Under the pieces are notes generated by a model that was not told the DNA's origin, searched no databases, and saw only the letters and a list, made by a program, of their open reading frames with translations. A program made the translations under genes and the position numbers. A stretch of DNA of 64,000 nt from Gordionus sp. m RMFG-2023 (Eukaryota > Nematomorpha > Gordioida > Chordodea > Parachordodidae). Location: NCBI RefSeq assembly GCF_954871325.1, contig NC_088779.1, forward strand, positions 20,710,846 through 20,774,845, written 5' to 3'. Shown here in pieces: positions 19,708 through 31,900 of this stretch (position 1 is the first letter of the stretch; every line of letters starts with the position of its first letter).

Positions 19708-20520
19708 TAGGGTTGTGCCGATATTAAATATAGGATCGGCACCGATATTTAGCGTTTTCCAAAAATATCGGATAGGGCCGATACCTGTAAAACTTTATCC
19801 GATCTTTTTACTTTTCTTTTTTTTGTTATTTTATTTTATGTTATGTATATTTATTTTACATATAATATTTTCTAAATAATTTTTTTTTAAACAATGCAAA
19901 TGCACAACACCCTCTAAATTTTATTCTTTTTTAAAATAGATTTATAGTATTTTAAAAGTTTTTTTTAGAAAAATAGAAGGAACACTCAAAGTTTTAAATA
20001 TTTTAAATCTTTTTAAATAATAACGCCAATTTTATTATTTTTACTTATAATAAAATTATTTTAAATATGGTATCTGAATAATGGAAATATTTTACAAAAG
20101 ACAAAGATAATTTTACAAAATGCGTCTGCGGAATCATCTGAGTTATCCTTCAGTACAGCAGGGGATAATACTCCATATCGTAGAAGCTTATTGTCAGAAA
20201 ATCTAGAGGCTTATTTAGTTTAAAAAAATATATTATAATTTTATATATTAAATACAATATTATAATTCATATCAACATAAAATGGATATATTATCAAATA
20301 TATGTTTTTTAAGTATAGTCTTAATTGTAGAAATAAAAAAAATTAAATTAAATGCATAATTTGATTTTTTGCATAAAAAATATTGATTTGTTAATTGCAT
20401 TTGGTTCAAAGGGGGGTGATGAAAAATCAATATAAATATTGAATCGGTATCAGTATCGGTTTGGTTTTGAAGCAATATCGGATCGGATCGGTGAAAAATA
20501 TGTGGATCGATAAAACCCTA
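19708..20520 (+). mobile_element. CCGATA-type hAT element, innermost of the nest
   Basis: Starts TAGGGTTGTGCCGATATT and ends GGATCGATAAAACCCTA. The flanking 8-mers aaatatag and aatataag are similar but shifted by a base, so the duplication is imperfect. Internal motifs resemble the TAGGGATGTACCGATA elements at 36451, 38568 and 39289 without being the same family. It retains a readable hATC segment (20117-20222). A partial copy lies at about 58750-58945. Confidence 0.75.
20117..20222 (+). pseudogene. hATC dimerisation segment retained in a deleted hAT
   Basis: Thirty-five codons up to a stop read SFSTAGDNTPYRRSLLSENL and then EAYLV. This matches the hAT signature (ER)xFSxAG...RxxLxxxNxxxLV near the C-terminus. 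The equivalent segment survives in three other CCGATA-type elements in this window. Confidence 0.7.
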
Positions 20521-21378
20521 AATATAAGCAATTTTATACTACAGTATTGGGCTGGGAACCAACATTAAAAACCCAAGATTAACAATATATTGGTATTGGT
20601 TCAAAGTATTATATTGAGTTTTTTATATCTTCTATTTCTTGTTTTAGTATTCCTATTGGTTTAACTATAATTGTTAATTAATTTAAAGAATAAAAAATAG
20701 TGATTTTAAAAAGCTTTGTTTAAATAATATATATATATATGAAATAGTGGCCTAGCCAGGATTTATCCAAAAACAAAATTTTACAGAGAATTTCATTATA
20801 GATTTTATTTATTATTAAAATACTATATAAAACTCCCATTATTTAACCAACTGTGTTGAGCACTAAGCGCTCTTGTTTGTCTGATTAAAATTTGAAATCA
20901 ATTGCTGCTAAAAATAAATAAAAATTATTACATAAAGATATCTTAATAATATATTATTTTTGAATAATTTTAATATTATAATTAAATTAATATTTTTTTT
21001 ATAAAACGATCTTATATATTCTTTTTGTATAGTTTTATTTTACTATATATTGCCGGAAAAAAATAAATGTTATTTTTGTATATATTTAATTTTCTTAAGT
21101 AACGAGTAGCCCGTTACTTTTTTAAAAAGTCGGTAACGCGCGTTCCTTTTTTGAAAAGGTAACGAGTAAAGGTAACGCGTTCCTTTTTTCAGATATAACG
21201 AGTAACGGTAATGCGTTTCTTTTTTGTAGTAACGTTTATAGCACTAATAAATTTAGATATATTTTAAAAAAATTCCAAGATAAAATCCGACCCGGCCTAA
21301 ATTATTTTAAAAAATATTAGGCCCGGCCCTAACCCGATTATCGGGCCGGGCCTAACTTTGCAGATCTCTAGTTGGAAT

Positions 21379-22059
21379 CTATCTAAACAAATTATAACAT
21401 TGTGAAAATTTTAATTTAATTATTTGGTATATTTGGGTGGAAAAATCCATGAGAATTTAATAGAAATAATTGATTTAGAAAATATTTCTGCTGAAAGTAT
21501 TATATATTGGATTTCAAAACAACCTAATAATTTAAAGATTAATTCATCAAATATAATAAAATAGATGCATGATGGCACAAGAGAAAAAACTTTGCTCCAA
21601 AAATAATAATAGAAAGGTATATGGGGGAGGGGGGGGGTTCAAAAAAAACGCCGTACCTGCAATTTCAGAATTGGATGATATTGGCATTTGACAAAATATT
21701 TATGACACTATCAAAATTGGCGGAAAATAATCAAGTACCTCTATCAGATCTGCAGAGGTACCATTATCACGGCCTGGCCCCGATTTTTTCTTAAAAATAT
21801 TTTTTGGCCTGGCTCATATTTTTTTAAAATATATTATATTTATTTTTAATTTTTATAGCTAATAAGGGCGATTTGATATTTAAAAAAAAAATTTAAACCT
21901 GGTAATGAGCCTGCCTTATAGCTGGGAGGTCTCTGATCTCTATATAACAAGGAAGGAGATTGTGCTATGAAATTTTCCAATAGTCATTTTTTTTATATAA
22001 AACTGTATTCTAGTTTATCTTATATTTTTTTATATAAAACTGCCTTCTAGTTTATCTTG
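21379..22059. other. Spacer with a degenerate GGCCCGG-like patch
   Basis: About 21745-21940 contains GATCTGCAGAGGTACC, GGCCTGGCCCCG and GGTCTCTGATC, suggesting a badly worn GGCCCGG-family MITE. No target duplication found. There is also a 9-G tract near 21625. No gene seen. Confidence 0.35.
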
Positions 22060-22990
22060 ATGTTCCTAATATTCTGAATTTATCTTCTCCGTTTAATGGC
22101 GATTTCCAGGTTGATCCAGTTTCCCTTGATTTTTCTTTTCCATTTTTGACAGTTCTGAGAATCAATATGTTTAAGATTATTTTTCTCATACCCGACACTC
22201 TCAACTTTATCTATGTCATCTTAGACCTTCCCCGAGGTCTTGATCCTCCACACATCCATCTAATCATTCTCATCTGTTTTTTCCAATTTGGCTTTGAAGG
22301 TCACTTTCATTGCTCATGTTTCACTGCCATAAACTAAAAACTCCTGACACAGCTTATGTAAACTTCCACTTTAACTTCAAGGAGACGTTTTTATTTGTTA
22401 GAATAAATGACATCTCTTTGAATTTCTTCCATGCTTGTCTGACCCTTGCAACAGCAGAATCTACACCACCATCTGTGTTTAGCAGATCACCCAAATAGCA
22501 AAGCTTTTCCACTTTTCCCAGGTTTAACCCATTGCCAACATCCAAACCACCATTTTCTATATAATCAATATTATGTACCCCTTTTATGCATGTCATTTGC
22601 TAACATAAGACTTCACTTTTCCTGCTACATCTTTTATTCACCCATTTCTGGCACCTGGTGCATTGGATTAAATTTCTAGCAACTCCTTTCTGGCATTAAC
22701 CAAAAGGCCATTTGCAGGATATCTCCATCTTCAGATTATCCCTACCAATCCTAACCTTTGTCTTTAGTGCATTCATTCTCAGAGCCTTTGTTCCATAGCC
22801 ATCTACTAATTTCATCCTTCTATTCTTCCTCACTGTTTGCCATTAATACAAGGTCATCTCCATATAATTGCTCACATGAAAATCCTTCACGCATCTCTCT
22901 AGCAACCACATCTTACTAAAATAAATAATAATGGACTCAGCACTGATCCTTGATGAAGTCCTATAGAGAATTATATTCTTAAAAGCAGCC
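22060..22990 (-). pseudogene. Non-LTR (LINE) reverse transcriptase fragment
   Basis: On the minus strand, in order: GLHQGSVLSPLLF (about 22930-22965), QLYGDDLVLMAN with the polymerase YxDD motif in the form YGDD (about 22845-22870), a cysteine segment resembling IQCTRCQKWV (about 22620-22670), LCYLGDLLNTDGGVDSA followed by ARVRQAWKKF (about 22420-22520), and RMIRWMCG (about 22250-22280). This is the palm-to-thumb region and C-terminus of a common animal LINE ORF2. Several frames are used, and the 5' half with the endonuclease is absent, as usual for truncated LINE copies. This family differs from the LINE-type ORF at 13784-14618. Confidence 0.78.
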
Positions 22991-23585
22991 AAGACTTGAG
23001 ATCTGTAAAATTTGACACATGGAATACTGAAACAAGGGTTGAGTTAGGAAGATTATTATTTTGGGGATAAATTAGGAGAGATTTTTTAAAAAGGGCTAGT
23101 AAAGAAATATTTTTCTTCTATAATTTAATCATAATTAGTGATATCAATATATGGAAATATTTTATGTTCAGATAGGGCTAGGTATTTTTTTAAAAAACAT
23201 TTTCTCCTATAAATCAGGCTGAAATAATTGGTGCCTAGCAAGTCCCTAGCTCATCCTTTTTTTTTTATTTTTTAGATTTTAATATAAGGTGACAATATCT
23301 ATAAAATATATAAGAGGTACATATTCTATTTATTTCAATTCAGTCAGCTATTTAGAATTCTAAACAGGAAAAAAAAGGAACATAGCTGAATAGATTTTCA
23401 ATTTAGAACATTCAAGAAATTATTTTATATATCTCATACATAACAAGGATCTATTAATGGGTATTAAGGCCATTTTTAAATAAAAGCATTCTTAGAAGAT
23501 TTGAGCATATTACATGTAAAGGGATGATTAACTATACATTGTTTTTAAGTTGAATTTTCATAAAACATGTTTTATAAAGGCTTCT
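22991..23585. other. Spacer downstream of bL32m
   Basis: AT-rich sequence between the LINE fragment and the bL32m polyadenylation signal. Nothing recognised. Confidence 0.4.
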
Positions 23586-23591
23586 TTTATT
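23586..23591 (-). promoter_or_regulatory. Polyadenylation signal AATAAA of bL32m
   Basis: AATAAA on the minus strand about 27 nt after the bL32m stop codon, a normal distance for a compact 3' end. Confidence 0.6.
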
Positions 23592-23617
23592 AAAATATAA
23601 ATTACACATACAAAATA

Positions 23618-24139
23618 TCATTTTTTATAAATTTTGCTTAACAAATTTTGATGAAACCACAAAGGTCGAGGTTTATCAATTTCCACAACCCTTAACATTT
23701 TTCCATTAACAAATTTAAATTCTTTATTTTGATTTTCATAAACATCATCATTGTTATATTTTATATGAACATCCTGTTCAATGGGTTTATATTCATTCAA
23801 TGGATTAATGTGTTTTAAAACATTGTGAGTTTCATATTTAACTTTTTGATAGCAATTTTCTAAAAAATAGATAATATAAAATTTTAAATAAAATTATTTA
23901 CCACATAAACAGCCCTTAAGATGAAAATGACCACAATCAAGACAGGTTAATATATCTTCTCTTGGAGAACATTTATATCTAGGATGAGGTCCATGCTTTT
24001 TTTTCCATCTCATATGAATAGATTTTCTATGCTTTGGGACACCCCATAAAAAACCATCTAATTTTTTATCATAATCGTAATTTTTGTCAACGATTTCTAA
24101 AGCACCAATAATATCTAAAAAATTTTTAGCAACAAACAT
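23618..24139 (-). CDS. MRPL32: Mitochondrial ribosomal protein bL32m (two exons)
   Basis: Component of the large subunit of the mitochondrial ribosome. Exon 1 is 23902-24139 and exon 2 is 23618-23859, joined across a 42-bp intron (phase 1, G|gtaaat to tttag|AA). The product is 159 aa. After a short leader it reads FLWGVPKHRKSIHMRW, the L32 signature, then a zinc ribbon TCLDCGHFHLKGCLCENCYQ whose last cysteine pair is created by the splice, then an animal-specific C-terminal extension. Human bL32m is 188 aa, so length fits. The ATG at 24139 is the first in frame; whether the leader works as a mitochondrial targeting peptide is not obvious. It lies 1.8 kb downstream of GCP2 on the same strand. 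AATAAA follows at 23586. No defect seen. Confidence 0.92.
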
Positions 24140-24258
24140 ATATTGTACAGTTTACTAAAGTTTTTGTGAGGAAAAAAGATACTTTCCAATAAATAATCCA
24201 ATTTAACCAAAATATTTCTAAAAACAGTCATGAGAAAAATAATAACCTAACCTTATAA

Positions 24259-24790
24259 TAGTGATGTAAGGTAACGTCGATAAAAGTAACATAGTTAATA
24301 ACGATGTTATATTTTTTTAAGGAAGGGGAATGCCGTACGTTGCTTGTTTCAGAAGCAGAGTGGTCAGGGAAAAATTTTAGAAATTAAAATATATAAATTT
24401 TATAAGGAAAAACTAACGATCTTTACTTTCCAATGTAAAAAATAGATTATATTATGCTAATAATTAAGGTATAAAATATAAAAAAAATATGCTAATATTT
24501 TTTAGTTATAATATTAATTATATTTTATTTATGATTTAAATATTAACTAAATATTTACCGCCTTTATTAGATATTTATAGGCAGTCCTCATCAGGCTAAA
24601 AATAGGTTCTGATGAGGCATTTAAATGAGGTAAAGATAATACAAGATCACATATTTTTTCCAAACATGGGAATTGTGAAAAATTTCTACCCATTTCTCTT
24701 CTGCTTTTAGGCCATCTAAATCATAAAATATTGAGAGCAATAAAATCTCCTCAAACGAGTCATCAATTTGAAGATTCATCAATGTTTTAA
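24259..24790 (-). pseudogene. hAT remnant: GTAACG-type end plus transposase C-terminus
   Basis: The left boundary at 24259 reads TAGTGATGTAAGGTAACGTC, close to the end of the GTAACG-family element at 19107. Inward on the minus strand (about 24560-24790) one frame gives FPCLEKICDLVLSLPHLNAS then SEPIFSLMR, the SNA-x-ER-x-FS hATC pattern. The orientation is consistent, because the transposase C-terminus lies next to the end. No right end was found, so the element is truncated. Together these suggest which transposase class mobilised the GTAACG family. Confidence 0.55.
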
Positions 24791-25870
24791 ATTATATTTA
24801 AAGATTTTTATCATCGCAACATATGTTTTTCAAATTTGATCTCATCGCTCAGTTATTTAGTTATATATCTACCAATTTTTTTTATTTTCTAATTTACGCA
24901 ATGATATATTATGCGTCGCTTGAAAGAATCACGTTTACTACAAAAGGCCTTAATAAATCCCATAACGCTTATCATGTAAAAGTTTATATATATAGTACGA
25001 TAAAAGTAGGAAAGAATTCGAATAAATTTATATGATATCTTTTAACCTTATAATTAAAAGAACAATTAATTGTCCATTTATATTATGATTGAACAGTAAA
25101 TTCATAATAACTCTAAATTTAAATAAAGCTTCTAATTTCATGATTTAATAGTAATCGAGTCCTTCTTATATTTCTTTTAAAGTTAAATATATTTCCATTT
25201 ATTAGCTGTATACTGTGTTAACCAGCCCTGCAACTAACTAAACTAAACTCGTGTATTCTATTTTTAAAGTCCAATGTGACCTGATAATTTTTTTTAATTG
25301 GCTGTCGACTATAGTACTGTTTTTCTCCTTTCATAGTCTGAATCAGCTAGAATAACTAGCTTTAAATATATATATCACGGGCCACGGAATGGCTATCTTA
25401 AAAAAAATTAGTGAAAATTTTTACGAAATCTATTGGATATTTACAGGTTATTTACTATGATTCGGGAAATCGCAATTTCGCGAAAAAGTATTAAGGCTTA
25501 AGTTATAATTGGTCTTACCAAAAATAATTTAAAATTGATATCTTTATTGGTTCTTAAATGATTGTCACAATATAAATAGGGATTTTTTTTGGTTCAGATA
25601 ACACTACATCAATTTTCTTATTATTATTTGGGAATTTCATATTAAAAAAACAACAAGATTTGAATGTCTAAAAGTTTCATTTGTCAAATCTTTCTGGAGA
25701 GCCGATATATAAAAAATAAATAAAAAGAAAATAGTTAAATTTTCGCTTACAATATTTATTTATTATAAAAATTTCCAGGTTAATTTCCTACAATCTGAAA
25801 TTAAGAAGTAAATTTTAAAAATAAAACCATCAAGAAAATTTTAAATGAATGAAAATACATTCAAACAATA
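24791..25870. other. Spacer between bL32m and GCP2
   Basis: AT-rich sequence without recognised genes. The + strand frame at 24823-25035 has no homology that I recognise and AT-driven codon use. Confidence 0.4.
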
Positions 25871-25876
25871 TTTATT
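25871..25876 (-). promoter_or_regulatory. Polyadenylation signal AATAAA of GCP2
   Basis: AATAAA on the minus strand about 90 nt beyond the GCP2 stop codon at 25965. Confidence 0.55.
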
Positions 25877-25964
25877 TCTATTTTTTTCTTTGAACCAACA
25901 CGCAATCTTTAGAAACGATATTTTTCTTCTATTTTAAATTTCCGAGGAATTCGCTTTTCTGTCT

Positions 25965-28900
25965 CTATCTGGCGTACCATTTTTTAACATGAGATCTGGG
26001 AAATGTTTTGACCAGCGAGCACAATTCGTAAGTGTATCGAACGCAATCGTAATCTGGCCCGCGAATATTATTAAGGGTGGAAGAGATATTGGATACGTTT
26101 CCGGCGTAAGCCGAATAAAGAGAGCTTACAACTGATTCGAATGGAGCTATGTAAGACTGACCCACGGTTCGTCGAAATTGAATCAAATGATGCAAGCGAT
26201 CGGAGAGGGTAGAAGAGGTAGTTTGTTGTGACTGTGTAAAATAAAAGTTATACGTTTTACATTTTCGATGAATGATATTTTAAAAATTAATTTGGAGAAG
26301 TTGTATCTGTATACATTATTGCTTTTGAAAAGTATATCAACTTTGGAAAGGTAATAAAAAAAGTAATAAATTCCTATATTTTAAGGTTTTCCCGCTCTTT
26401 CAGTTTTGTTTTCCTATCTCATCAATCTTATAATTTAAATTAATAAAATTTCATAAAAAAAAATATGACAATAAAAATCCGCCAAATATATAATTTGTAG
26501 ATTTTGCGGTAATAATATTTGCAGATTTGTAATGCTTAATGAATCAAGAATCTTTCATTCATTTGAGCAATAAAAGTATCCAAGAGGAGGATAAAAATGA
26601 TTTTATTTTATAGCACTTAACGATGGTCTTGCTTTGATGCAAGTCGAAGTAGACAAATAGCTCTGCTTTTGACTCAACAATGACATTTAATTTTCTAAGT
26701 CATCTATATTTGCCCTAATTTACTTAAGCTCCAATATATTATTTATAGTCTCAATCAAATCGATGCGATTTTTTTCAAATACATTGCAAAAAATACTTGA
26801 GTAACTAAATAATTTGTAATACATTATAATATAAAAATAAAAATTTGATTTTAGCATTGTGTCCAATAATCTGTCTACTTCTGAAGAAATGTCTTTTTCA
26901 GATCATTTCTAATAGGCTCACTCTATGAAAGTAGCTTCATCTTGTTGAACAAGCTTTTTGTAATTTTTTTCTCCGTTCTGAGCAAGGAGTTTAAAATATA
27001 ATCCTGTTTATTTTATTCTGTTTCTTGAAATATCTAAATATCATAGATATTTTTCAATGAAAACTTTTAATCAAAATAAATAAAATTATACCTACAATTT
27101 GATATCAATGGTAAAGAACATGAGTCAGAAATTGCCAAATTAAACGAACAACACAGTGCACATATAGCAGTCGTTAGACATTTCCTTTTTAAAAAGGCTG
27201 AAGCCCGGAAATTCTCACTCATTGCATGGGCTTTATGATACCCTTGTCAAGATGACTAGAAATCTGATTCTCACCAATGCTGGCAAAAAAAATAGTTTCA
27301 AATAATTTGGTGGGAAATTTTAAAATAGCAGATAAATATAATGCCAGAGAAATTTGAATTTGATATTAATTCATAGAATAAATTAGTAGCGCATTTATTT
27401 ATGAGCTGTGAATGCGAAAATAATGTATATTAAAATATATATGTGGAAGGTAGAAATGATTATAAAATATAAATTAATAATCATAAAACAAAATAGCAAT
27501 ATTTTTGAAAAATATTTTAGCCAGCATCTGAATTATTTGGCTTGGGTGGATTCTTCTGCCACCACCCGTTAGTGCGTACGAGCCTAAGGAGGTCAGAATA
27601 AGGTTATATTAATTTTATTTAAGCATTCCTTAGACACTAATTCTAAAAGTTCCGAAATACCATATCCCTGTTTCACCCCTATGTAAATTTATCGTTATTC
27701 CTACTACTCCGGAAATTATATAGACATAAAAAATATATATGACAAAAATTTTTTTTTAAAAAAACTAGTATTGTCAAAGTCATTTAATTAAAATGCCAAA
27801 AAAATTGGGGAGGATATATTATATCCAGGATTAATTTTTTTTTTAAAAAACAAGTATTGTCAAAGTCATTTATTTAAAATGTCAAAAAAATGGGGAAGGA
27901 TATATTATATCCAGGATTAATTTTAAAAAAAAACCGTATCGGAGAAATTGAGGGGGTAACTGCCAGCGGTGGATAAGAAGCGACAAAAGGTGTTACACAA
28001 CTTCAAAGCTCTATGAGTAAGTTCAAAAAGGGCGGGTTCATCTAGGGTAGCCGAATGGATCATACCTAACACGAGTTTTCAATATTTTAATATTTAAAAA
28101 TGCTATAATTGCTTATAAAAAACAAAGAAACCCCCATAGCTGTAATCAGCGTTTAGATTCTGGAAAGGTATTCTGAATATTTTTGATTTCGATTCTTAAA
28201 TTTGACGGGGTTCCGGGTTTGATTCCAAGGTCTGTATAAGCAATCAAAAATTATGCAAATAATAAATAAACCCTACTCTATAAAATGAATCGCACATTAC
28301 AATTATAAATTACTTGAGTTAAACCAGGTTCTGGCACCGGCTACCGATTTTAAATGAGTTCTGCTTCCTATAAATTTCTTAAAAATGGGTTCTAGCCTTG
28401 TTCTTAGATTTGTGCCCGTTCCGAAGGTTCCAGATTCTCGTTCCGGTTCTAAACTCTGGCTACAGGGTTAGCCGTTGTTTTCGAACAGATGCTCTTATTA
28501 TGAGAGCATAAAATATGTAAACAACATTTTTTATATTCTGTTCCCATTCAATTCGAACATTATATAAAAAATAATTAAAAAATGCCAATCACCCATTTTT
28601 TGAACCGTTCTTTTGAATAAATTCTCATTTAAAATGAGCATTTTATAATAATACATTAAACTTATCATTTAATAATTAAAAGTCAGCGGAATATTAAATT
28701 AATTTATTTGCTTAAAATTGTGCATCAAATGATATTGCATAAAAGTATATAATAAATTAATCGAAATAGTTTTAAAAAATTAATTAACATTTAATACATA
28801 TGAATTTTTTTATGGTTGTTTTAATAATTAATGGACGTCATTAAGCAAGGATGTATATATTCCTTCAATTTAATAGTTATTGTTCTTTTTTTCATCATTT

Positions 28901-31900
28901 ATTTTAAAAAATACTATAAAAAGTAAGTATTCCTCAATAAAATATGTTCCTTCAAAGTTTCAAATAATTATGCACATGCGATTTACATTTTTAATTAATA
29001 TTTTTCATATCAATGAATTTGATGGTCTATTTATAAAATAAAATTACTCATTCTTTTTAACCTCGTTCACTAAAAGATTTTTTTCTATATTATACTTTAC
29101 GAATCTTATAAGACAAAATAATCCTCGTAAAAAATAAGGATATCTGAGTTTTCCTTTTGTATAAAAAAATCACATTTTTCTTTTTATTCAAAATAAGTTT
29201 ATAGAAATTAAAGATTATTGTAAATAATTTTTTTTTTGAATAAAATGCTCGTTTTAAATGAGAATTTGTTCGAAAGAACGGTAAAAATAGATTAACATTT
29301 TTTAAATATATCTTTACATGATGTTCAAAATGAATGAGAAGAAAAATAAAAAATATTTATGTACTTTGTGCTCTCATAATAAGAGTTCCTGTTCAAAAAC
29401 AACGGCAAACCCTGTGTATTAGTATTATTTTCTAAAAAAGGCACTTTATACTATTTAACTTTGTAATATTATTTGCAGGAGTAATATATCCATAAATATT
29501 TGGAAGCAAAACAAATGTAGGAACCGAAAATCCCTCTCTTGAAATTTATAGAAACGGGAACCTATTTACCTAAACCGATTCTAGCAAAAGTGCAACTAAT
29601 TTATTAAATTTTCGAAATTATATTTATTTATAAAATTTGCATTTAATATAACTGCGCTAAATTAATTAACTGGAATCAGATCCTCCATGTCCAAAGAAAA
29701 AACCAATAGAAAACTTTCTTGGACCCAGGTTACAAACTCTGATATAAATTTATTCCTAGATGCGATGTAGAGGATTCAAAGAAGTCGCCGTAAACTAGTA
29801 TAAATCAGGGTTATGCATATGACCGGTCAAATAGGAATCAGTCTGTTTTAAGACAATATTAACTTTATTTTGTATATAATAGTAAAAAATGAATTTATGC
29901 AATATTAAATTATATTTTTCGAAATTCTATAATTTATGTTTCGCTCTCCATGACAGAGTCTTGTTCCAATTTATATTCATTATCATTTTCTTTAATATTT
30001 TTATGATATACTCTTACCATTTTCTGGTTATAAGATCTTCAATCGATTTCTTTCCTAATATCACCCCAAACAGACCAATTTCTTTCTGAAAAAGAAGTAT
30101 AACTTGGAAAGATATTAATTTGACACTTCTCATAATGTTCAATCAACAACTTGAACCTGAAATCGGATTGTTTTTTATGAAAGTTACTGCTTTCCACTAT
30201 TAAATATACACTTCTTTTGCTTTTGAAATTTATGATATCACTAAAATTAGATAATCATCACCTTGTAAAATGATTAATTCTTGTAATATATCACATGCTT
30301 CATCAAACGCACTAACAGTAAGATGCTTTCCTTATATTGGGGATCCAATAAATAATCAGCTGTGTGAGCTCATGTATTTGGATTGTTTTTCCTATATAAA
30401 CGTATCTTTAATTTTTGTATCTTCAGGTGGGAAAATTATAAAAGCATGATTGAATTATGTGTTCTCCAAATTAAGCATGTTTTTTACGTGGGCCATATAT
30501 TTATCCCTTTTCATAAAAAAATAAGACAGCTAAATGTTAATGAATATAATTTTAAATTTTTCATCCGAAACATTTCTTCATTTAATATATTATTGGTAAT
30601 TTCTTTTGAACAAATATCCAACTTCTTCAACAGCTGCTTTCAGAGTTTTCTTATTTGCTCCTTACATTTTATTGAAGATGCCCATCTTGTTTGTATAATT
30701 GTACATAATTTAATATAAATAGGCAATTAGTAATTATCAACCATGCATTAGCAAAATTAATATATTTATTTATATATTGAGATCCAATCAAATTAATAAT
30801 GGGAAAAATCCTTTAATTTTTTTATTTCAAAAATAAAATTATAATTTTAATTATAATTATAAAAATTTTATATTATATCCGGAGCGCTAACAATACTAAT
30901 TTTAGATCGAATCTATGCCTTGATAATACAATATTTTTAAATAAATTGTAACCTTATTAGATTGATAAACATGCCTTAAATGTATATTAGTTAATTTATT
31001 CAATATATTTATTCATCAATAACATTTTAGAGTATTTGACCATATTTGACAAGGTCAAATACTCCTTCGTTCAATTGACCGACTTGCCAACCCTGGTATA
31101 TACAAATTTTTAAAAAATAGCTGTCTTTCTTGCTTTTTTTTAGAAAATATCTTCGCGATTGTGTAAAATATTGATTTCAAAATCGGGCAAACTACTGATA
31201 ATAATTTCTTAAGTTATTAATTATACTATGTATCAATTCATACCCGGTTCCTATCTAGTACAACATTAACAATTCTAAAATCATGACAAATATATTTTTT
31301 AAAAAAAATAAAATTACAGTTTTTTATAAAAATAACTGTCTTTCTTGCTTTTTTTTTTAGAAATTATCTTCGCGATTGTGTCAAATATTGATTTCAAAAT
31401 CGGGCAAACTACTGATAACAATTTCTTAAGTTATTAATTATACTATGTATCAATTCATACCCGGTTCCTATCTAGTACAACATCAAAAATTCTAAAATCA
31501 TGACAAATATATTTTTAAAAAAAATAAAATTACAGTTCAAGGCTTCCAAGTGGGCTCTGTGAACCCCGTCCACGTCCAACAATGGGTTTCGGGATTCAGT
31601 AACGTTGGCATGACTAATATAATAATATATAAATAAAATATTCTATTCTATGATATTCATAAAACGTTTTGTCAAAATTTTCGGTAAACAAATTGTAGTA
31701 TCAATTTTAAAAGCTTAAAGAAAATAAATAAAAAATATTTCACCTATTAAAGACCTGATGTTATATTTTCTTCCTATTCTTCTTTTTTTGGCCTGATTTA
31801 AATATCACAATTGTAAAATGAATTTTAAAAATGGTAAGACTTAAGTACGCGCTTTCGGAAACTGCTCCTTATCAAAATAGCGTTAATTTAATAATATTAA

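Larger units (their letters stand above)
19107..21246 (+). mobile_element. GTAACG-family hAT element, middle of the nest
   Basis: The left end is TAGTGCTGTGAAGTAACG and the right end, reversed, TAGTGCTATAAACGTTACT. Several GTAACG motifs are clustered in the first and last 150 bp. The 8-bp duplication ATAAATTT is perfect (19099-19106 and 21247-21254) and interrupts the outer MITE exactly. It carries a decayed BED-finger segment and a further insertion at 19708-20520. A one-sided relative of its end is at 24259. Confidence 0.87.
18870..21370 (-). mobile_element. GGCCCGG-family MITE, copy C, outer element of a three-deep nest
   Basis: Inverted relative to copies A and B. It begins TTGTGATCTGCATCGGGCC and ends CTTTGCAGATCTCTA. 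The 8-bp duplication GTTGGAAT is perfect (18862-18869 and 21371-21378). Only about 360 bp (18870-19106 plus 21247-21370) belong to this element; the remainder is a second transposon inserted into it. Once that is removed, the two halves align along the whole of copy B (34759-35109). Confidence 0.87.

Noticed and set aside
27961-27962. Alternative donor for GCP2 exon 6 (GGCA|gttacc)
   Set aside because: Its phase does not fit the only good frame of exon 7; the donor at 27935 (ACG|gttttt) does.
30383-30718. 111-codon + strand ORF
   Set aside because: Antisense to hAT transposase remnants and hydrophobic from AT-rich codons.
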